Shown: positions 1 to 9,200, counted from the stretch's first letter. The stretch: DNA of 15,997 bases from an uncultured Butyrivibrio sp. (GCA_910577605.1 CAJTON010000009.1:54333-70329); one strand, 5' to 3'. Notes: generated from the letters alone by a model not told the origin. Numbers and translations are program-made.

Positions 1-591
1 GAGATACACGACCGCGGCGCGGAGATCGGAATAGTTACGGGCGGTGGCAATTTCTGGAGAGGCCGTACGAGCGGCAATATGGACCGTCCCAAGGCCGATC
101 AGATAGGAATGCTCGCCACGGTGATGAACTGCATTTATGTGTCCGAGATATTAAGGAGCGTCGGGCTTGATACGGAAATACTTACGCCGTTTGAATGCGG
201 GAATATGACGAAGCTTTTCTCAAAAGACAGGGCGAATAAATATTTCAAAAGAGGCTGCGTGGTATTTTTTGCCGGAGGAACAGGGCATCCTTATTTTTCC
301 ACGGATACGGGAATCGTGCTTTACGCGGTTGAAATGGACGCGGATGCAATCTATCTGCTTAAAACAAGCGACGGAATATACGACAGCGACCCCAAGCTGA
401 ACCCTGAGGCGGTCAGGTACGACAGCATAAGCATTGAAGAGGTGGTCGATAAGAAACTCGCTGTTATGGATATGACCGCTTCGGTTATGTGTATGGAAAA
501 CAGAATGCCGCTCGTGGTGTTCGGGCTTGACGGAAACGACAGCATAATAAACGCATATAACGGAGATATAGGTACGGTTGTTACCGTATAA
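1..591 (+). CDS. pyrH: UMP kinase (uridylate kinase), 5'-truncated by window edge
   Basis: Phosphorylates UMP to UDP with ATP in the cytoplasm, feeding pyrimidine nucleotide synthesis; the family works as a hexamer. The reading frame is open from the first base, so the gene begins upstream; 196 codons are present and about 40 N-terminal residues (including the first nucleotide-binding loop) are missing, judged from a usual family length near 240. Visible family marks are the glycine-rich VTGGGNFWRG stretch close to the window start, the DQIGMLATVMN segment that follows, a FAGGTGHPYFSTD stretch mid-protein, and LKTSDGIYDSDPK near it, typical of the amino-acid-kinase fold of bacterial PyrH. The ATG at 79 is internal and not the real start. 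It is followed 59 nt later by frr, the usual bacterial partner. Confidence 0.96.
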   Translation, partial: EIHDRGAEIGIVTGGGNFWRGRTSGNMDRPKADQIGMLATVMNCIYVSEILRSVGLDTEILTPFECGNMTKLFSKDRANKYFKRGCVVFFAGGTGHPYFSTDTGIVLYAVEMDADAIYLLKTSDGIYDSDPKLNPEAVRYDSISIEEVVDKKLAVMDMTASVMCMENRMPLVVFGLDGNDSIINAYNGDIGTVVTV

Positions 592-601
592 ATAACTTAG
601 A

Positions 602-632
602 TCCCGACTGGACGCGTTTGCGTATCGCGGGA
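602..632 (+). other. Imperfect stem-loop between pyrH and frr
   Basis: TCCCG (602-606) can pair with CGGGA (628-632), and inside it ACGC (612-615) pairs with GCGT (620-623) around a four-base loop, leaving a small asymmetric internal loop. There is no T-run after it, so it does not look like an intrinsic terminator. It ends 7 nt before the frr ribosome binding site (GGAGG, 640-644), which stays free. A role in mRNA stability or processing is only a guess. Confidence 0.35.
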
Positions 633-650
633 ATGCAACGGAGGCATAAT

Positions 651-1205
651 ATGAACGAAGAGATTAAGATTTTTGAGGAAAAAATGAGCAAGACATGCGA
701 CGCTCTGTCGGCTGATTTTATGACTATAAGGGCGGGAAGGGCGAACCCCCACATACTTGATAAGCTTGCGGTCGATTATTACGGAAGCCCTACTCCGCTT
801 CAGCAGGTGGCGAACATATCCGTTCCCGAGGCAAGAATGATACTTATTCAGCCGTGGGAAGCATCGCTTGTAAAGGATATTGAGAAGGCGATACTTACCT
901 CCGATCTCGGACTCACCCCCACCAACGACGGCAAGACCATACGTCTTGTATTTCCGGAGCTTACAGAGGACAGACGTAAGGAAATGGTTAAGGATATCAA
1001 GAAAAAGGGTGAGAATTCCAAAGTCGCAGTGCGCAATATAAGGCGCGACGCCAACGACACGATCAAGAAAAACAGCAAGGCTAACGATATGTCGGAGGAC
1101 GAGGTAAAGGATCTTGAAAGCGAGATCCAGAAGATTACCGATAAATTTATCGCGGAGATCGACAGTATTGTCGATAATAAGACGAAGGAAATAATGACGG
1201 TATAG
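651..1205 (+). CDS. frr: Ribosome recycling factor
   Basis: Releases the post-termination ribosome from mRNA together with EF-G. The protein of 184 residues matches the usual length of about 185. Family marks are FMTIRAGRANPHILD near the N-terminus, then DLGLTPTNDGKTIRL followed by PELTEDRR, and the RNIRRDAND segment in the long-helix domain. An ATG lies in frame at 618, but 651 is chosen because GGAGG at 640-644 is well spaced to it, the protein then begins MNEEIKIFEEKM as expected for the first helix, and the longer version would add eleven non-family residues. It sits between pyrH and uppS, the common order in Firmicutes. Confidence 0.97.
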   Translation: MNEEIKIFEEKMSKTCDALSADFMTIRAGRANPHILDKLAVDYYGSPTPLQQVANISVPEARMILIQPWEASLVKDIEKAILTSDLGLTPTNDGKTIRLVFPELTEDRRKEMVKDIKKKGENSKVAVRNIRRDANDTIKKNSKANDMSEDEVKDLESEIQKITDKFIAEIDSIVDNKTKEIMTV

Positions 1206-1218
1206 CGCCCGCTATACC
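1199..1218 (+). other. Perfect hairpin overlapping the frr stop codon
   Basis: GGTATAGC (1199-1206) is perfectly complementary to GCTATACC (1211-1218), with GCCC between them as the loop. The frr stop codon TAG (1203-1205) lies inside the left arm. No T-run follows, so it is unlikely to be a plain terminator; it may be an attenuator, processing site or stability element between frr and uppS. The pairing is read directly from the sequence; the role is inferred. Confidence 0.5.
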
Positions 1219-1235
1219 CGGATGCGTGTTGTTAT

Positions 1236-1970
1236 ATGAATATATATAATGAAAAGCTTGGTCTTGACGTTCCGGAGCATGTCGGTATTATTCTTGATGG
1301 CAACGGACGTTGGGCGAAAAAAAAGCATATGCCCCGCAATTTCGGGCATCTTCAGGGCAGCAGGGTTTTGGAGCAGATATGCGACGACGCGGATGAAATA
1401 GGCATAAAATATCTCACTGTCTATGTTTTTTCCACGGAGAACTGGAAACGGTCTGCCAAAGAAGTTGACGGCCTTATGAAAATTCTGCGCAATTATCTCA
1501 AAGACTGCATCAAAAGAGCCAACAAAAATAATATGAAGGTCAGGATACTCGGGAAGAAAGAGCGTCTTGACGATGATATCATAAAAAGTATTGAGGAACT
1601 TGAAAGAGCCTCCGCGGACAATACGGGACTTGTTTTTCAGGTTGCGCTCAATTACGGCGGAAGGGACGAGATAGTGCGCGCCGCAAGGAAGCTTGCCGCA
1701 GATGTCAGGGAAAAGGGACTTGATCCCGCTTCAATTGACGAAAAGATGTTTGAAGGCTATCTTGACACGGCGGGAGTTCCCGATCCCGATCTGATAATCA
1801 GGACCAGCGGAGAAAAAAGGATATCCAATTTCCTTATGTGGCAGAGCGCATATTCGGAATTTGATTTCCCCGAGATACTCTGGCCTGATTTTAATAAAAA
1901 CCGTTTAATCGAAGCCGTTGAGAGATATAATAAGAGAGACAGACGTTTCGGCGGAGCGGAGGAGGAATAA
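1236..1970 (+). CDS. uppS: Isoprenyl transferase (undecaprenyl diphosphate synthase)
   Basis: Cis-prenyltransferase that extends farnesyl-PP with isopentenyl-PP to the C55 carrier lipid for cell-wall synthesis, acting at the cytoplasmic membrane surface. The 244-residue protein carries the family motifs: HVGIILDGNGRWAKK with the catalytic Asp at about residue 21, YVFSTENWKR around 63-72, and RTSGE (189-193) followed by SNFLMWQSAYSEFDF. The ATG at 1236 is the only possible start, because the in-frame stop at 1203 has no ATG, GTG or TTG after it before 1236. There is no good Shine-Dalgarno sequence; the nearest candidate is GGAT at 1220-1223. cdsA begins 1 nt after the stop, so the two are probably translationally coupled. 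Confidence 0.96.
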   Translation: MNIYNEKLGLDVPEHVGIILDGNGRWAKKKHMPRNFGHLQGSRVLEQICDDADEIGIKYLTVYVFSTENWKRSAKEVDGLMKILRNYLKDCIKRANKNNMKVRILGKKERLDDDIIKSIEELERASADNTGLVFQVALNYGGRDEIVRAARKLAADVREKGLDPASIDEKMFEGYLDTAGVPDPDLIIRTSGEKRISNFLMWQSAYSEFDFPEILWPDFNKNRLIEAVERYNKRDRRFGGAEEE

Positions 1971-1971
1971 T

Positions 1972-2778
1972 ATGCGTACCAGGATAATAAGCGGCGCGGT
2001 GCTGTTTTTTATTCTTGCGGGTGCGGTTGCCGGAGGCAGGATCACGATGTTCATCCTTTCGCTGGCGATCACATGTCTGGGAATGTTTGAATTATACAGG
2101 GTTGTGGACATCCATAAAAGCGCGCTGGGAATAACAGGGTATCTTCTTGCGGCCGCGTATTACGCGCTGCTCTGGTTTGATCTGATGGAATATATGCAGT
2201 ATTACTGCGTTGGCAGCGCGGTGCTTATAATGTTCGCGTATGTCTGCTCATTCAAGACTAAAAAGGCGAATCAGGCGGCTTTTGCGCTGCTTGGAATTTT
2301 TTATGTGGCGGTGCCTCTGTCGTATCTGTACAAAATAAGAATGCTTCCCGATTACGGGATATATCTTTTTATTCTGCTTTTTGTATGCTCATGGCTTGCG
2401 GATACCTTCGCGTATTTTACGGGCGTTACTCTCGGCAAACATAAGCTTGTTCCGCATTTAAGCCCGAAGAAATCCGTTGAAGGCGCGGTGGGCGGAGTGG
2501 TCGGCGCGACTTTGATGGGACTTATTTACGGAATCGTGCTGAGCAAATGTCTTAATGTAAACGCTCAGATACCTTTTACGGTCACAAGCGCGGCGGGAGC
2601 CTTTATCTCAATATTCGGGGACCTGGCGGCCTCCGGCATAAAACGTAATTACGACGTAAAGGATTACAGCAATCTTATTCCCGGTCACGGAGGGATACTC
2701 GACCGTTTCGACAGCATGATATTCGTGGCTCCGGTGGTATATATCGTGGGCGGTCTGCTCATGCATGTCATACAGTAA
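1972..2778 (+). CDS. cdsA: Phosphatidate cytidylyltransferase (CDP-diglyceride synthase)
   Basis: Makes CDP-diacylglycerol from phosphatidic acid and CTP, the branch point for membrane phospholipids. The 268-residue protein is dominated by hydrophobic segments (several membrane helices, starting within the first 35 residues). The CDP-alcohol cytidylyltransferase signature is complete at residues 221-247: S-x-I-K-R, then K-D near 230, then P-G-H-G-G-I-L-D-R-F-D. The start at 1972 is chosen over the longer in-frame ATG at 1918 because a strong GGAGGAGG tract (about 1958-1965) precedes it and the longer version would overlap uppS and add 18 non-family residues. It lies 1 nt after uppS and 14 nt before dxr, in the standard Firmicute order. 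Confidence 0.96.
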   Translation: MRTRIISGAVLFFILAGAVAGGRITMFILSLAITCLGMFELYRVVDIHKSALGITGYLLAAAYYALLWFDLMEYMQYYCVGSAVLIMFAYVCSFKTKKANQAAFALLGIFYVAVPLSYLYKIRMLPDYGIYLFILLFVCSWLADTFAYFTGVTLGKHKLVPHLSPKKSVEGAVGGVVGATLMGLIYGIVLSKCLNVNAQIPFTVTSAAGAFISIFGDLAASGIKRNYDVKDYSNLIPGHGGILDRFDSMIFVAPVVYIVGGLLMHVIQ

Positions 2779-2792
2779 TTTGGTGATTTTTT

Positions 2793-3926
2793 ATGAAAAA
2801 AATATCCGTTTTAGGCTCTACGGGCTCGATCGGGACCCAGACCTTGGATGTAGTTAGAAATAATAATGACATTGAAGTCGTCGCGCTCGCCGCCGGCCGC
2901 AATATAAACGCTTTGGCGAAACAGATAAGAGAGTTTAAGCCAAAGCTTGTTTGTGTTGCAAAGGAAAGCTCCGCCGCGGAGCTTAAGCTTCTTACCTCCG
3001 ATCTTGAATATGAAATATGTTTTGGAATGGAGGGGCTTGTGCGAGCCGCCGTTGTTCCCGAAGCCCAGATCGTTGTTACGGCGATCGTGGGAATGCTCGG
3101 GATAATACCGACTATAGAAGCGATAAAGACGGGGCACGACATAGCCCTTGCCAACAAAGAGACCCTTGTGACCGCCGGACATATAATAATGCCTCTTGCA
3201 AAGAAGCATAATGTGAGGATACTTCCGGTGGACAGCGAACACAGCGCTATTTTTCAGTCCTTAAACGGCGAAGATCCTCATAGTATAGAGAAGATACTGC
3301 TCACCGCGTCGGGCGGACCGTTCAGGGGCAGGACAAGGGAGCAGATGCGGGACGTCAGAGTAGAGGACGCTCTGAAGCATCCCAACTGGTCCATGGGCCG
3401 TAAGATAACGATAGATTCGGCGACAATGGTCAATAAGGGACTTGAAGTAATGGAGGCAAAATGGCTTTTTGGAGTGGAGATGGACGACGTCTGCGTGGTG
3501 GTCCAGCCGCAGAGCGTAATTCACTCTATGGTGCAGTTTGTTGACGGCAGCGTAATAGCGCAGCTCGGATGTCCGGATATGAGACTTCCGATACAGTACG
3601 CGCTCTATTATCCCGAAAGGCGCTTTATGAATACGGAGCGTCTTGATTTCGCGAAGCTGGCGGGAATCACGTTTGAAGCACCGGATGCAGAGAATTTTAA
3701 AGGGCTTTCGCTCGCGTACGACGCCGGCAAAAAAGGCGGAAATATGCCTACGGTGTTCAACGCGGCGAACGAATACGCGGTAGCGCGTTTTCTGGAGGGC
3801 GGTACGGGCTTTCTCGGAATAACGGATATGATTGAGCGGGCGATGTCGAGCATACAATATATAGATAACCCCGATGTGGAGCAAGTATTGGAAACGGAGA
3901 AAGCGGTTTACGAACTGCTGAGGTAG
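2793..3926 (+). CDS. dxr: 1-deoxy-D-xylulose 5-phosphate reductoisomerase
   Basis: Converts DXP to 2-C-methyl-D-erythritol 4-phosphate with NADPH and a divalent metal: the first committed step of the MEP isoprenoid pathway and the target of fosmidomycin. The 377 residues match the family. The NADPH-binding GSTGSIG is at 8-14, LANKETLVTAG at about 119-129, and the metal-ligand segment PVDSEHSAIFQ places Asp147 and Glu149. The active-site loop HPNWSMG is at about 196-202, and NKGLEVMEAKWLF supplies Glu218. Upstream only a weak GGTGA (2782-2786) is seen as ribosome binding site. rseP follows after 4 nt. With ispG downstream, two MEP-pathway enzymes share this operon with uppS, which uses their product. 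Confidence 0.97.
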   Translation: MKKISVLGSTGSIGTQTLDVVRNNNDIEVVALAAGRNINALAKQIREFKPKLVCVAKESSAAELKLLTSDLEYEICFGMEGLVRAAVVPEAQIVVTAIVGMLGIIPTIEAIKTGHDIALANKETLVTAGHIIMPLAKKHNVRILPVDSEHSAIFQSLNGEDPHSIEKILLTASGGPFRGRTREQMRDVRVEDALKHPNWSMGRKITIDSATMVNKGLEVMEAKWLFGVEMDDVCVVVQPQSVIHSMVQFVDGSVIAQLGCPDMRLPIQYALYYPERRFMNTERLDFAKLAGITFEAPDAENFKGLSLAYDAGKKGGNMPTVFNAANEYAVARFLEGGTGFLGITDMIERAMSSIQYIDNPDVEQVLETEKAVYELLR

Positions 3927-3930
3927 AAAT

Positions 3931-5211
3931 ATGAAATATCTTTTGGCTTTTCTTGTTTTAAGCGTCATAATTATAATTCATGAATTAGGGCATTTTATAG
4001 TGGCGAAGGCGAGCGGCGTGGCCGTGGTGGAATTTTCGCTGGGCTTCGGTCCGAGACTTCTCAAATTCAAGCGTAAGGGAACTATGTACAGCATCAAGCT
4101 TTTTCCGTTCGGAGGAAGCTGCCAGATGCTTGGGGAGGACAGCGATGAAACCAAAGAAGGTTCTTTCAATTCGGTTTCCGTATGGAAAAGGATCGCGATA
4201 ATAGCGGCAGGTCCGATAGCGAATTTCCTGCTTGCTTTTGTTCTGTCGGTGTCGATAATAGGCACGATAGGCTATGACGCGTGCGTTATTCACAGCGTTG
4301 CCGAAGGCTCTCCGGCGGAGGACGCGGGACTTTTGCCGGGAGACCATATTGTTAAGGTAAATAAACAAAACGTCAATTTCTACGGAGATTACAGTCTGTA
4401 TCTGATGGAGAACCCAGGTACTGTGATGAATATCACATATGAGAGGGACGGACAGAAATACACGACGCAGCTGATTCCCGAATATGTGAGCAGGGACAGA
4501 TACCTTATGGGCGTTACGATAAATGCCGAGGAGCCGTCGTTAAATTCTGTAAACGCCGATACTCCGGCGGAGAAGGCGGGGCTTAAAGCGGGCGACCTTA
4601 TACTCAGCATGGACGGCAAGGAAGTGAGATCCTCGGACGATATAACGGATTTTCTTGTAAATCATACCGGAGGCGAAATAAAGGTCACCGTCAAAAGGGA
4701 CGGCGAGGTGCTTGACTTTAAATTTGAGCCTGAAAAGGTACATCAGGAATATTATGACATCGGAATGTCAATGGCCAACGCGTACCAGAAATGCAGCCCG
4801 GCTAAGACAGTAAGCTATTCCGCCAAATATACGGGTTACTGGATGAAGGCGGTGTTCAAGAGCTTCAAGCTTCTTTTCACGGGGAAGGCCTCGGTAAACG
4901 ACGTGTCCGGTCCGGTAGGCATAGTGAGCGCTATAGGAAACGTAGTAGAGGAAAGCAGCAGCGACGGTTTTCTCTGGGTATTTATCAACCTTGCCAACTG
5001 GGGAACCATGATAAGCGCCAACTTAGGAGTTATGAATCTGCTGCCGATCCCGGCTCTTGACGGCGGACGGCTCATGTTCCTGATACTTGAAGCGATAAGG
5101 AAAAAGCCCGTTCCCAGAGAAAAAGAAGGCATGGTCCACTTTGTGGGCATCGTTCTTTTGATGATCCTTATGGTGGTCGTGCTGTTTAACGATATAAGAA
5201 AGCTGTTTTAA
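3931..5211 (+). CDS. rseP: RseP/RasP-family site-2 zinc metalloprotease, two PDZ-like domains
   Basis: Intramembrane protease of the S2P family that cleaves membrane anchors, typically anti-sigma factors and leftover signal peptides. In the 426-residue protein the first membrane helix holds the zinc motif HELGH at residues 17-21, and the second active-site motif NLLPIPALDGG places the Asp ligand at 377. A membrane segment follows at about 88-114. Between the active-site halves are two PDZ-like repeats, about 118-190 (SPAEDAGLLPGD) and about 195-268 (TPAEKAGLKAGD). The last membrane segment is about 402-420. GAGG at the end of dxr (about 3919-3922) serves as ribosome binding site, so translation is probably coupled to dxr. 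No anti-sigma factor gene is present here, so the substrate is unknown. Confidence 0.95.
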   Translation: MKYLLAFLVLSVIIIIHELGHFIVAKASGVAVVEFSLGFGPRLLKFKRKGTMYSIKLFPFGGSCQMLGEDSDETKEGSFNSVSVWKRIAIIAAGPIANFLLAFVLSVSIIGTIGYDACVIHSVAEGSPAEDAGLLPGDHIVKVNKQNVNFYGDYSLYLMENPGTVMNITYERDGQKYTTQLIPEYVSRDRYLMGVTINAEEPSLNSVNADTPAEKAGLKAGDLILSMDGKEVRSSDDITDFLVNHTGGEIKVTVKRDGEVLDFKFEPEKVHQEYYDIGMSMANAYQKCSPAKTVSYSAKYTGYWMKAVFKSFKLLFTGKASVNDVSGPVGIVSAIGNVVEESSSDGFLWVFINLANWGTMISANLGVMNLLPIPALDGGRLMFLILEAIRKKPVPREKEGMVHFVGIVLLMILMVVVLFNDIRKLF

Positions 5212-5222
5212 CGGAGGAAGCA

Positions 5223-6278
5223 ATGTTCAGAGAGCATACGAAGACTGTCCGCATAGGGGACCGTGTGATCGGCGGAGGCAATCCCGTACTGATCCAGTCA
5301 ATGACAAACACGCGGACCGAGGACGCGGACGCGACGATACGTCAGATACTTGCGCTTGAGGCGGCGGGCTGCGAGATAGTGCGCTCCACAGTCCCGAACG
5401 CGGAGGCGGCAAAGGCTTTTTCGGTGATAAAAAAACATATTCACATACCTTTGGTAGCGGATATACATTTCGACTATAAAATGGCTTTGGCGGCTATGGA
5501 AAACGGAGCCGACAAGATACGCATAAACCCGGGCAATATCGGCGGGCGCGATAAAATAAAGGCTGTCGTGGACTGCGCGAAGGAGAGAGGCATACCGATA
5601 CGCGTCGGCGTAAACAGCGGCTCCCTTGAAAAGGAGCTTCTCTCAAAATACGGCGGCGTTACCGCAGAGGGGCTTGTCGAAAGCGCGCTTGACAAGGTGC
5701 GTATCATAGAGGAGTTTGGTTACGATAATCTCGTTGTCAGCATAAAATCATCGGACGTTATGATGTGTGTAGAAGCCCACAAACTGATCGCGCAAAAGTG
5801 CGCGTATCCTCTTCATGTAGGGATAACGGAATCGGGAACCGTATATTCCGGCAATATAAAGTCGGCTGTCGGATTAGGGCTTATACTCGGACAGGGAATA
5901 GGGGACACGATACGCGTTTCGCTTACAGGCGATCCGGTTGAGGAGATACGCTCCGCAAAGCTTATTCTTTCAACGCTGGGACTGAGAAAAAGCGGTATCA
6001 CCGTCGTTTCATGCCCGACCTGCGGAAGGACGCGCATAGATCTGATAAAGCTCGCGGGAGAGGTGGAAGAGCTTGTGCGCGGCTACGACCTCAATATTAA
6101 AGTCGCTGTCATGGGCTGCGCGGTGAACGGTCCCGGAGAGGCGAAGGAGGCCGATATCGGAATTGCCGGAGGCGACGGCGAAGGTCTTCTTATCAAAAAA
6201 GGAGAGATCGTCAGAAAAATACCCGAAGATCAGATGCTTGCGGTTCTTAAGGAGGAACTGGATAATTGGAGGGAATGA
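5223..6278 (+). CDS. ispG: 4-hydroxy-3-methylbut-2-en-1-yl diphosphate synthase (flavodoxin)
   Basis: Iron-sulfur enzyme (GcpE) that reduces methylerythritol cyclodiphosphate to HMBPP, the penultimate MEP-pathway step. The 351-residue protein is the short bacterial form with a TIM barrel and a C-terminal cluster domain. [4Fe-4S] ligands are visible as SCPTCGRT (Cys264, Cys267), the third cysteine in VMGCAVNGPGEAKEAD (Cys299) and the nearby Glu306. N-terminal IQSMTNTRTEDADAT and VADIHFDYKMAL, with RINPGNIG at about 100-107, are family segments. GGAGG at 5213-5217 is well spaced to the ATG. It follows rseP by 11 nt and precedes polC by 6 nt. The electron donor is expected to be a flavodoxin or ferredoxin, not encoded here. 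Confidence 0.97.
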   Translation: MFREHTKTVRIGDRVIGGGNPVLIQSMTNTRTEDADATIRQILALEAAGCEIVRSTVPNAEAAKAFSVIKKHIHIPLVADIHFDYKMALAAMENGADKIRINPGNIGGRDKIKAVVDCAKERGIPIRVGVNSGSLEKELLSKYGGVTAEGLVESALDKVRIIEEFGYDNLVVSIKSSDVMMCVEAHKLIAQKCAYPLHVGITESGTVYSGNIKSAVGLGLILGQGIGDTIRVSLTGDPVEEIRSAKLILSTLGLRKSGITVVSCPTCGRTRIDLIKLAGEVEELVRGYDLNIKVAVMGCAVNGPGEAKEADIGIAGGDGEGLLIKKGEIVRKIPEDQMLAVLKEELDNWRE

Positions 6279-6284
6279 TTCAGA

Positions 6285-9200
6285 ATGGAAGAAAAAGGTT
6301 TTTTCGAGGTTTTTCCCACCCTTGAGCTTAAAAACGACGTAAGCGGTATTTTTGCCGATTCTGTTGTCACCCATATGACGATGAATTCGGCAAAAACATC
6401 GGTCAAAATATATATAAGATTCAAAAGGCTTGTCGGGCGCAGCGTGATTGTATATGCAGAGAACGAAATAAAGCGTCAGATACGGCCTTTTTTTGCTATG
6501 GAAGTAAAGATATGCGAACGTTTTGACCTTTCAAGGCTTTATACTCCCCAGAGCATACTTGAAGAATACGGCGAGAGTATTTTATTTGAACTTGAGCGGC
6601 AGAATATGATAAAATGCCAGATTTTCAGGGACGCACAAATAGAAACGGAAGACGGATATAATATCCATATGAATGTGCAGGACACTTTTATTTCAAGACA
6701 GTATGCGCAGGAAATCGCGGACATGCTTCAAGACATAATGGAAAACCGTTTCGGATTCGAGGCGGGTATTGAGATAATTTATACCTTGCCTAAGGAGAGC
6801 AGGCACAAAAAAGAAGCCGAATATAAAATGGATCAGATGATACGGGAGATCTCAGAGAGGAGCGCGCTGCGAAACGGAGACGGCAATATAAATGCTGACG
6901 TGTCCCAAAAACCGCATAAGCCGCAGGAAACCCCTGGATCCGCGGCGGTTATGCAGCATAAAGATACTTCGTCACCGCGCAGGACATCTGCCTCTGCGCC
7001 TAAGGAGTCCCGCAGACAGAGCGGGCTTTATCAGAACGACAACAGGAGAAAACGTCCATTGAAACGCTCGGACAATCCCGACGTTATCTACGGCAGGGAT
7101 TTTGAGGACGAGCCGATAAAGCTTGAGACCGTGACGGGCGAGATGGGAGTTATAACGTTTCGCGGGCAGGTCATGTCCGTTGACAAGCGTCAGCTCAAAA
7201 GCGGCAAATTCCTGCTTATTTTTGACGTGACGGACTTCACGGATTCTATCACCGTAAAGCTTTTTCTTGAGCCGGACGATGTCGAGGAGCTTGAGGGCAG
7301 CATTAAAAAGGGAGTTTTCCTTAAAATAAAGGGCGTTACCAACATCGACTCTTTTTCGGGCGAGCTTAACGTCGGCTCGCTGACCGGAATAATGAAGTGC
7401 GGGGATTTCAGGGTAAAAAGGACCGATATAGCGATGGAAAAACGCGTGGAGCTTCACTGTCACACGAAGATGAGCGAGCTTGACGGTGTTTCGGACGCGG
7501 GCGCCATCATAAAGCAGGCGAGCGAATGGGGGCATCCGGCGCTCGCGATAACCGACCACGGCGTTGTACAGGGCTTTACCGACGCCTTCCACACCAAGCT
7601 TGACAATAAGGATTTCAAGATAATCTACGGAGTAGAGGCATATCTTGTGGACGATCTCGGCCGCATAATCGAGAATCCGGCGGGGCAGGATTTCGACAGT
7701 ACATATGTCGTCTTTGACTTAGAGACTACGGGGCTTTCTCCGGTAAACGACAGGATAATAGAAATCGGAGCGGTCAAGATAACGGGCGGGAAGATAACGG
7801 ACAGATTCTCTGCGTTTGTCAACCCGCAGACCCCCATTCCCTTCAATATCGAACAGCTGACGGGAATCACCGACGCCATGGTCGAAAACGCCGAAACGAT
7901 AGAGAAGGTGCTGCCGGAATTTCTGGAATTCTGCGGCGGAGCGGTCATGGTGGCGCACAACGCCGGCTTTGACGTGGGCTTTATAAAAGAAAAGGCGAAA
8001 ACGCTTCTCGGACGGGAATTTAACTGTACCGTGGCGGACACGGTCGCGCTTTCAAGGGCGCTTCTGCCGTCTCTTGGAAGGTTCACGCTCGACCATGTGG
8101 CAAAGGTGCTGGGGGTTCCGTCTTTTACGCATCACCGCGCCGTCGACGACGCGCAGGCTTGCGCCGATATTTTTCTCGCGCTTGTTAAGAAGCTTACGGC
8201 GCGGGGAATAAACGACCTTGACGGCATCAACGAGATAAAAGAATTTAACACTAACGCGATCCTCAAGGCTAAGACATATCACGCGATCATCCTTGCCGCT
8301 ACGGAGGAGGGAAGGGTAAATCTTTACAGACTTGTTTCTATGTCGCATCTGACATATTTTAATAAAAGACCGAGGATCCCCAAGAGCGAGCTTTTAAAGC
8401 ACAGGGAGGGGCTTATCCTCGGCTCGGCGTGCGAAGCGGGCGAGCTTTTTCAGGCGGTTCTAAGAGGCGTTTCGCACGAGGAGATAGCAGGTATCGTTGA
8501 TTTTTACGATTATCTGGAGATCCAGCCCTTGGGTAATAACCGGTTTATGATAGCGGACCCTAAGCTTGTTCAGGTGCAGTCTGACGATGACCTTATAAGG
8601 CTGAACAAAAGGATAGTGGAGCTTGGGGAGGAGTTTGGCAAGCCTGTCGTGGCGACCTGCGACGTGCATTTTCTTAATCCTGAGGACGAGATATACAGAC
8701 GTATAATAATGAAGGGACAGGGCTTCGGAGATGCCGACAATCAGGCGCCTCTCTATCTGCGCACGACGGAGGAGATGCTCGCGGAATTTCAGTATCTCGG
8801 CGAGGACAAGGCTTATGAGGTCGTGGTCACGAATACGCGCAGGATCAACGATATGATAGACAGAATCGAGCCCGTGCGCCCCGACAAATGCCCTCCGGTC
8901 ATTCCGCATTCAGACGAGACGCTCAGGGAGATATGCTATAACAACGCCCATAAGCTTTACGGGCCGGAGCTTCCGGAGATCGTAGTGAACCGTCTTGAGA
9001 GGGAGCTTAACTCGATAATTTCAAACGGATATTCCGTTATGTACATAATAGCGCAGAAGCTTGTGTGGAAATCGAACGAGGACGGCTATCTCGTGGGATC
9101 GAGAGGCTCGGTCGGCTCGTCCTTTGTGGCAACTATGTCGGGAATCACCGAGGTCAACCCGTTAAGCCCGCATTATCTTTGCCCGGAATGTCATTACTGC

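Noticed and set aside
79..591. ATG at 79 as start of a short pyrH
   Set aside because: The frame is open to the window start and the upstream codons encode conserved PyrH sequence (VTGGGNFWRG), so the gene is cut by the window edge rather than short.
3261..3968. 235-codon open frame on the minus strand across dxr
   Set aside because: It lies wholly antisense to dxr and the start of rseP, whose motifs are intact; the translation is rich in Arg, His and Tyr with no family features, as expected for a shadow frame.
6972..7592. 206-codon minus-strand open frame inside polC
   Set aside because: Antisense to the PolC linker, OB and PHP regions; no recognisable motif, and such shadow frames are common opposite genes with this codon bias.
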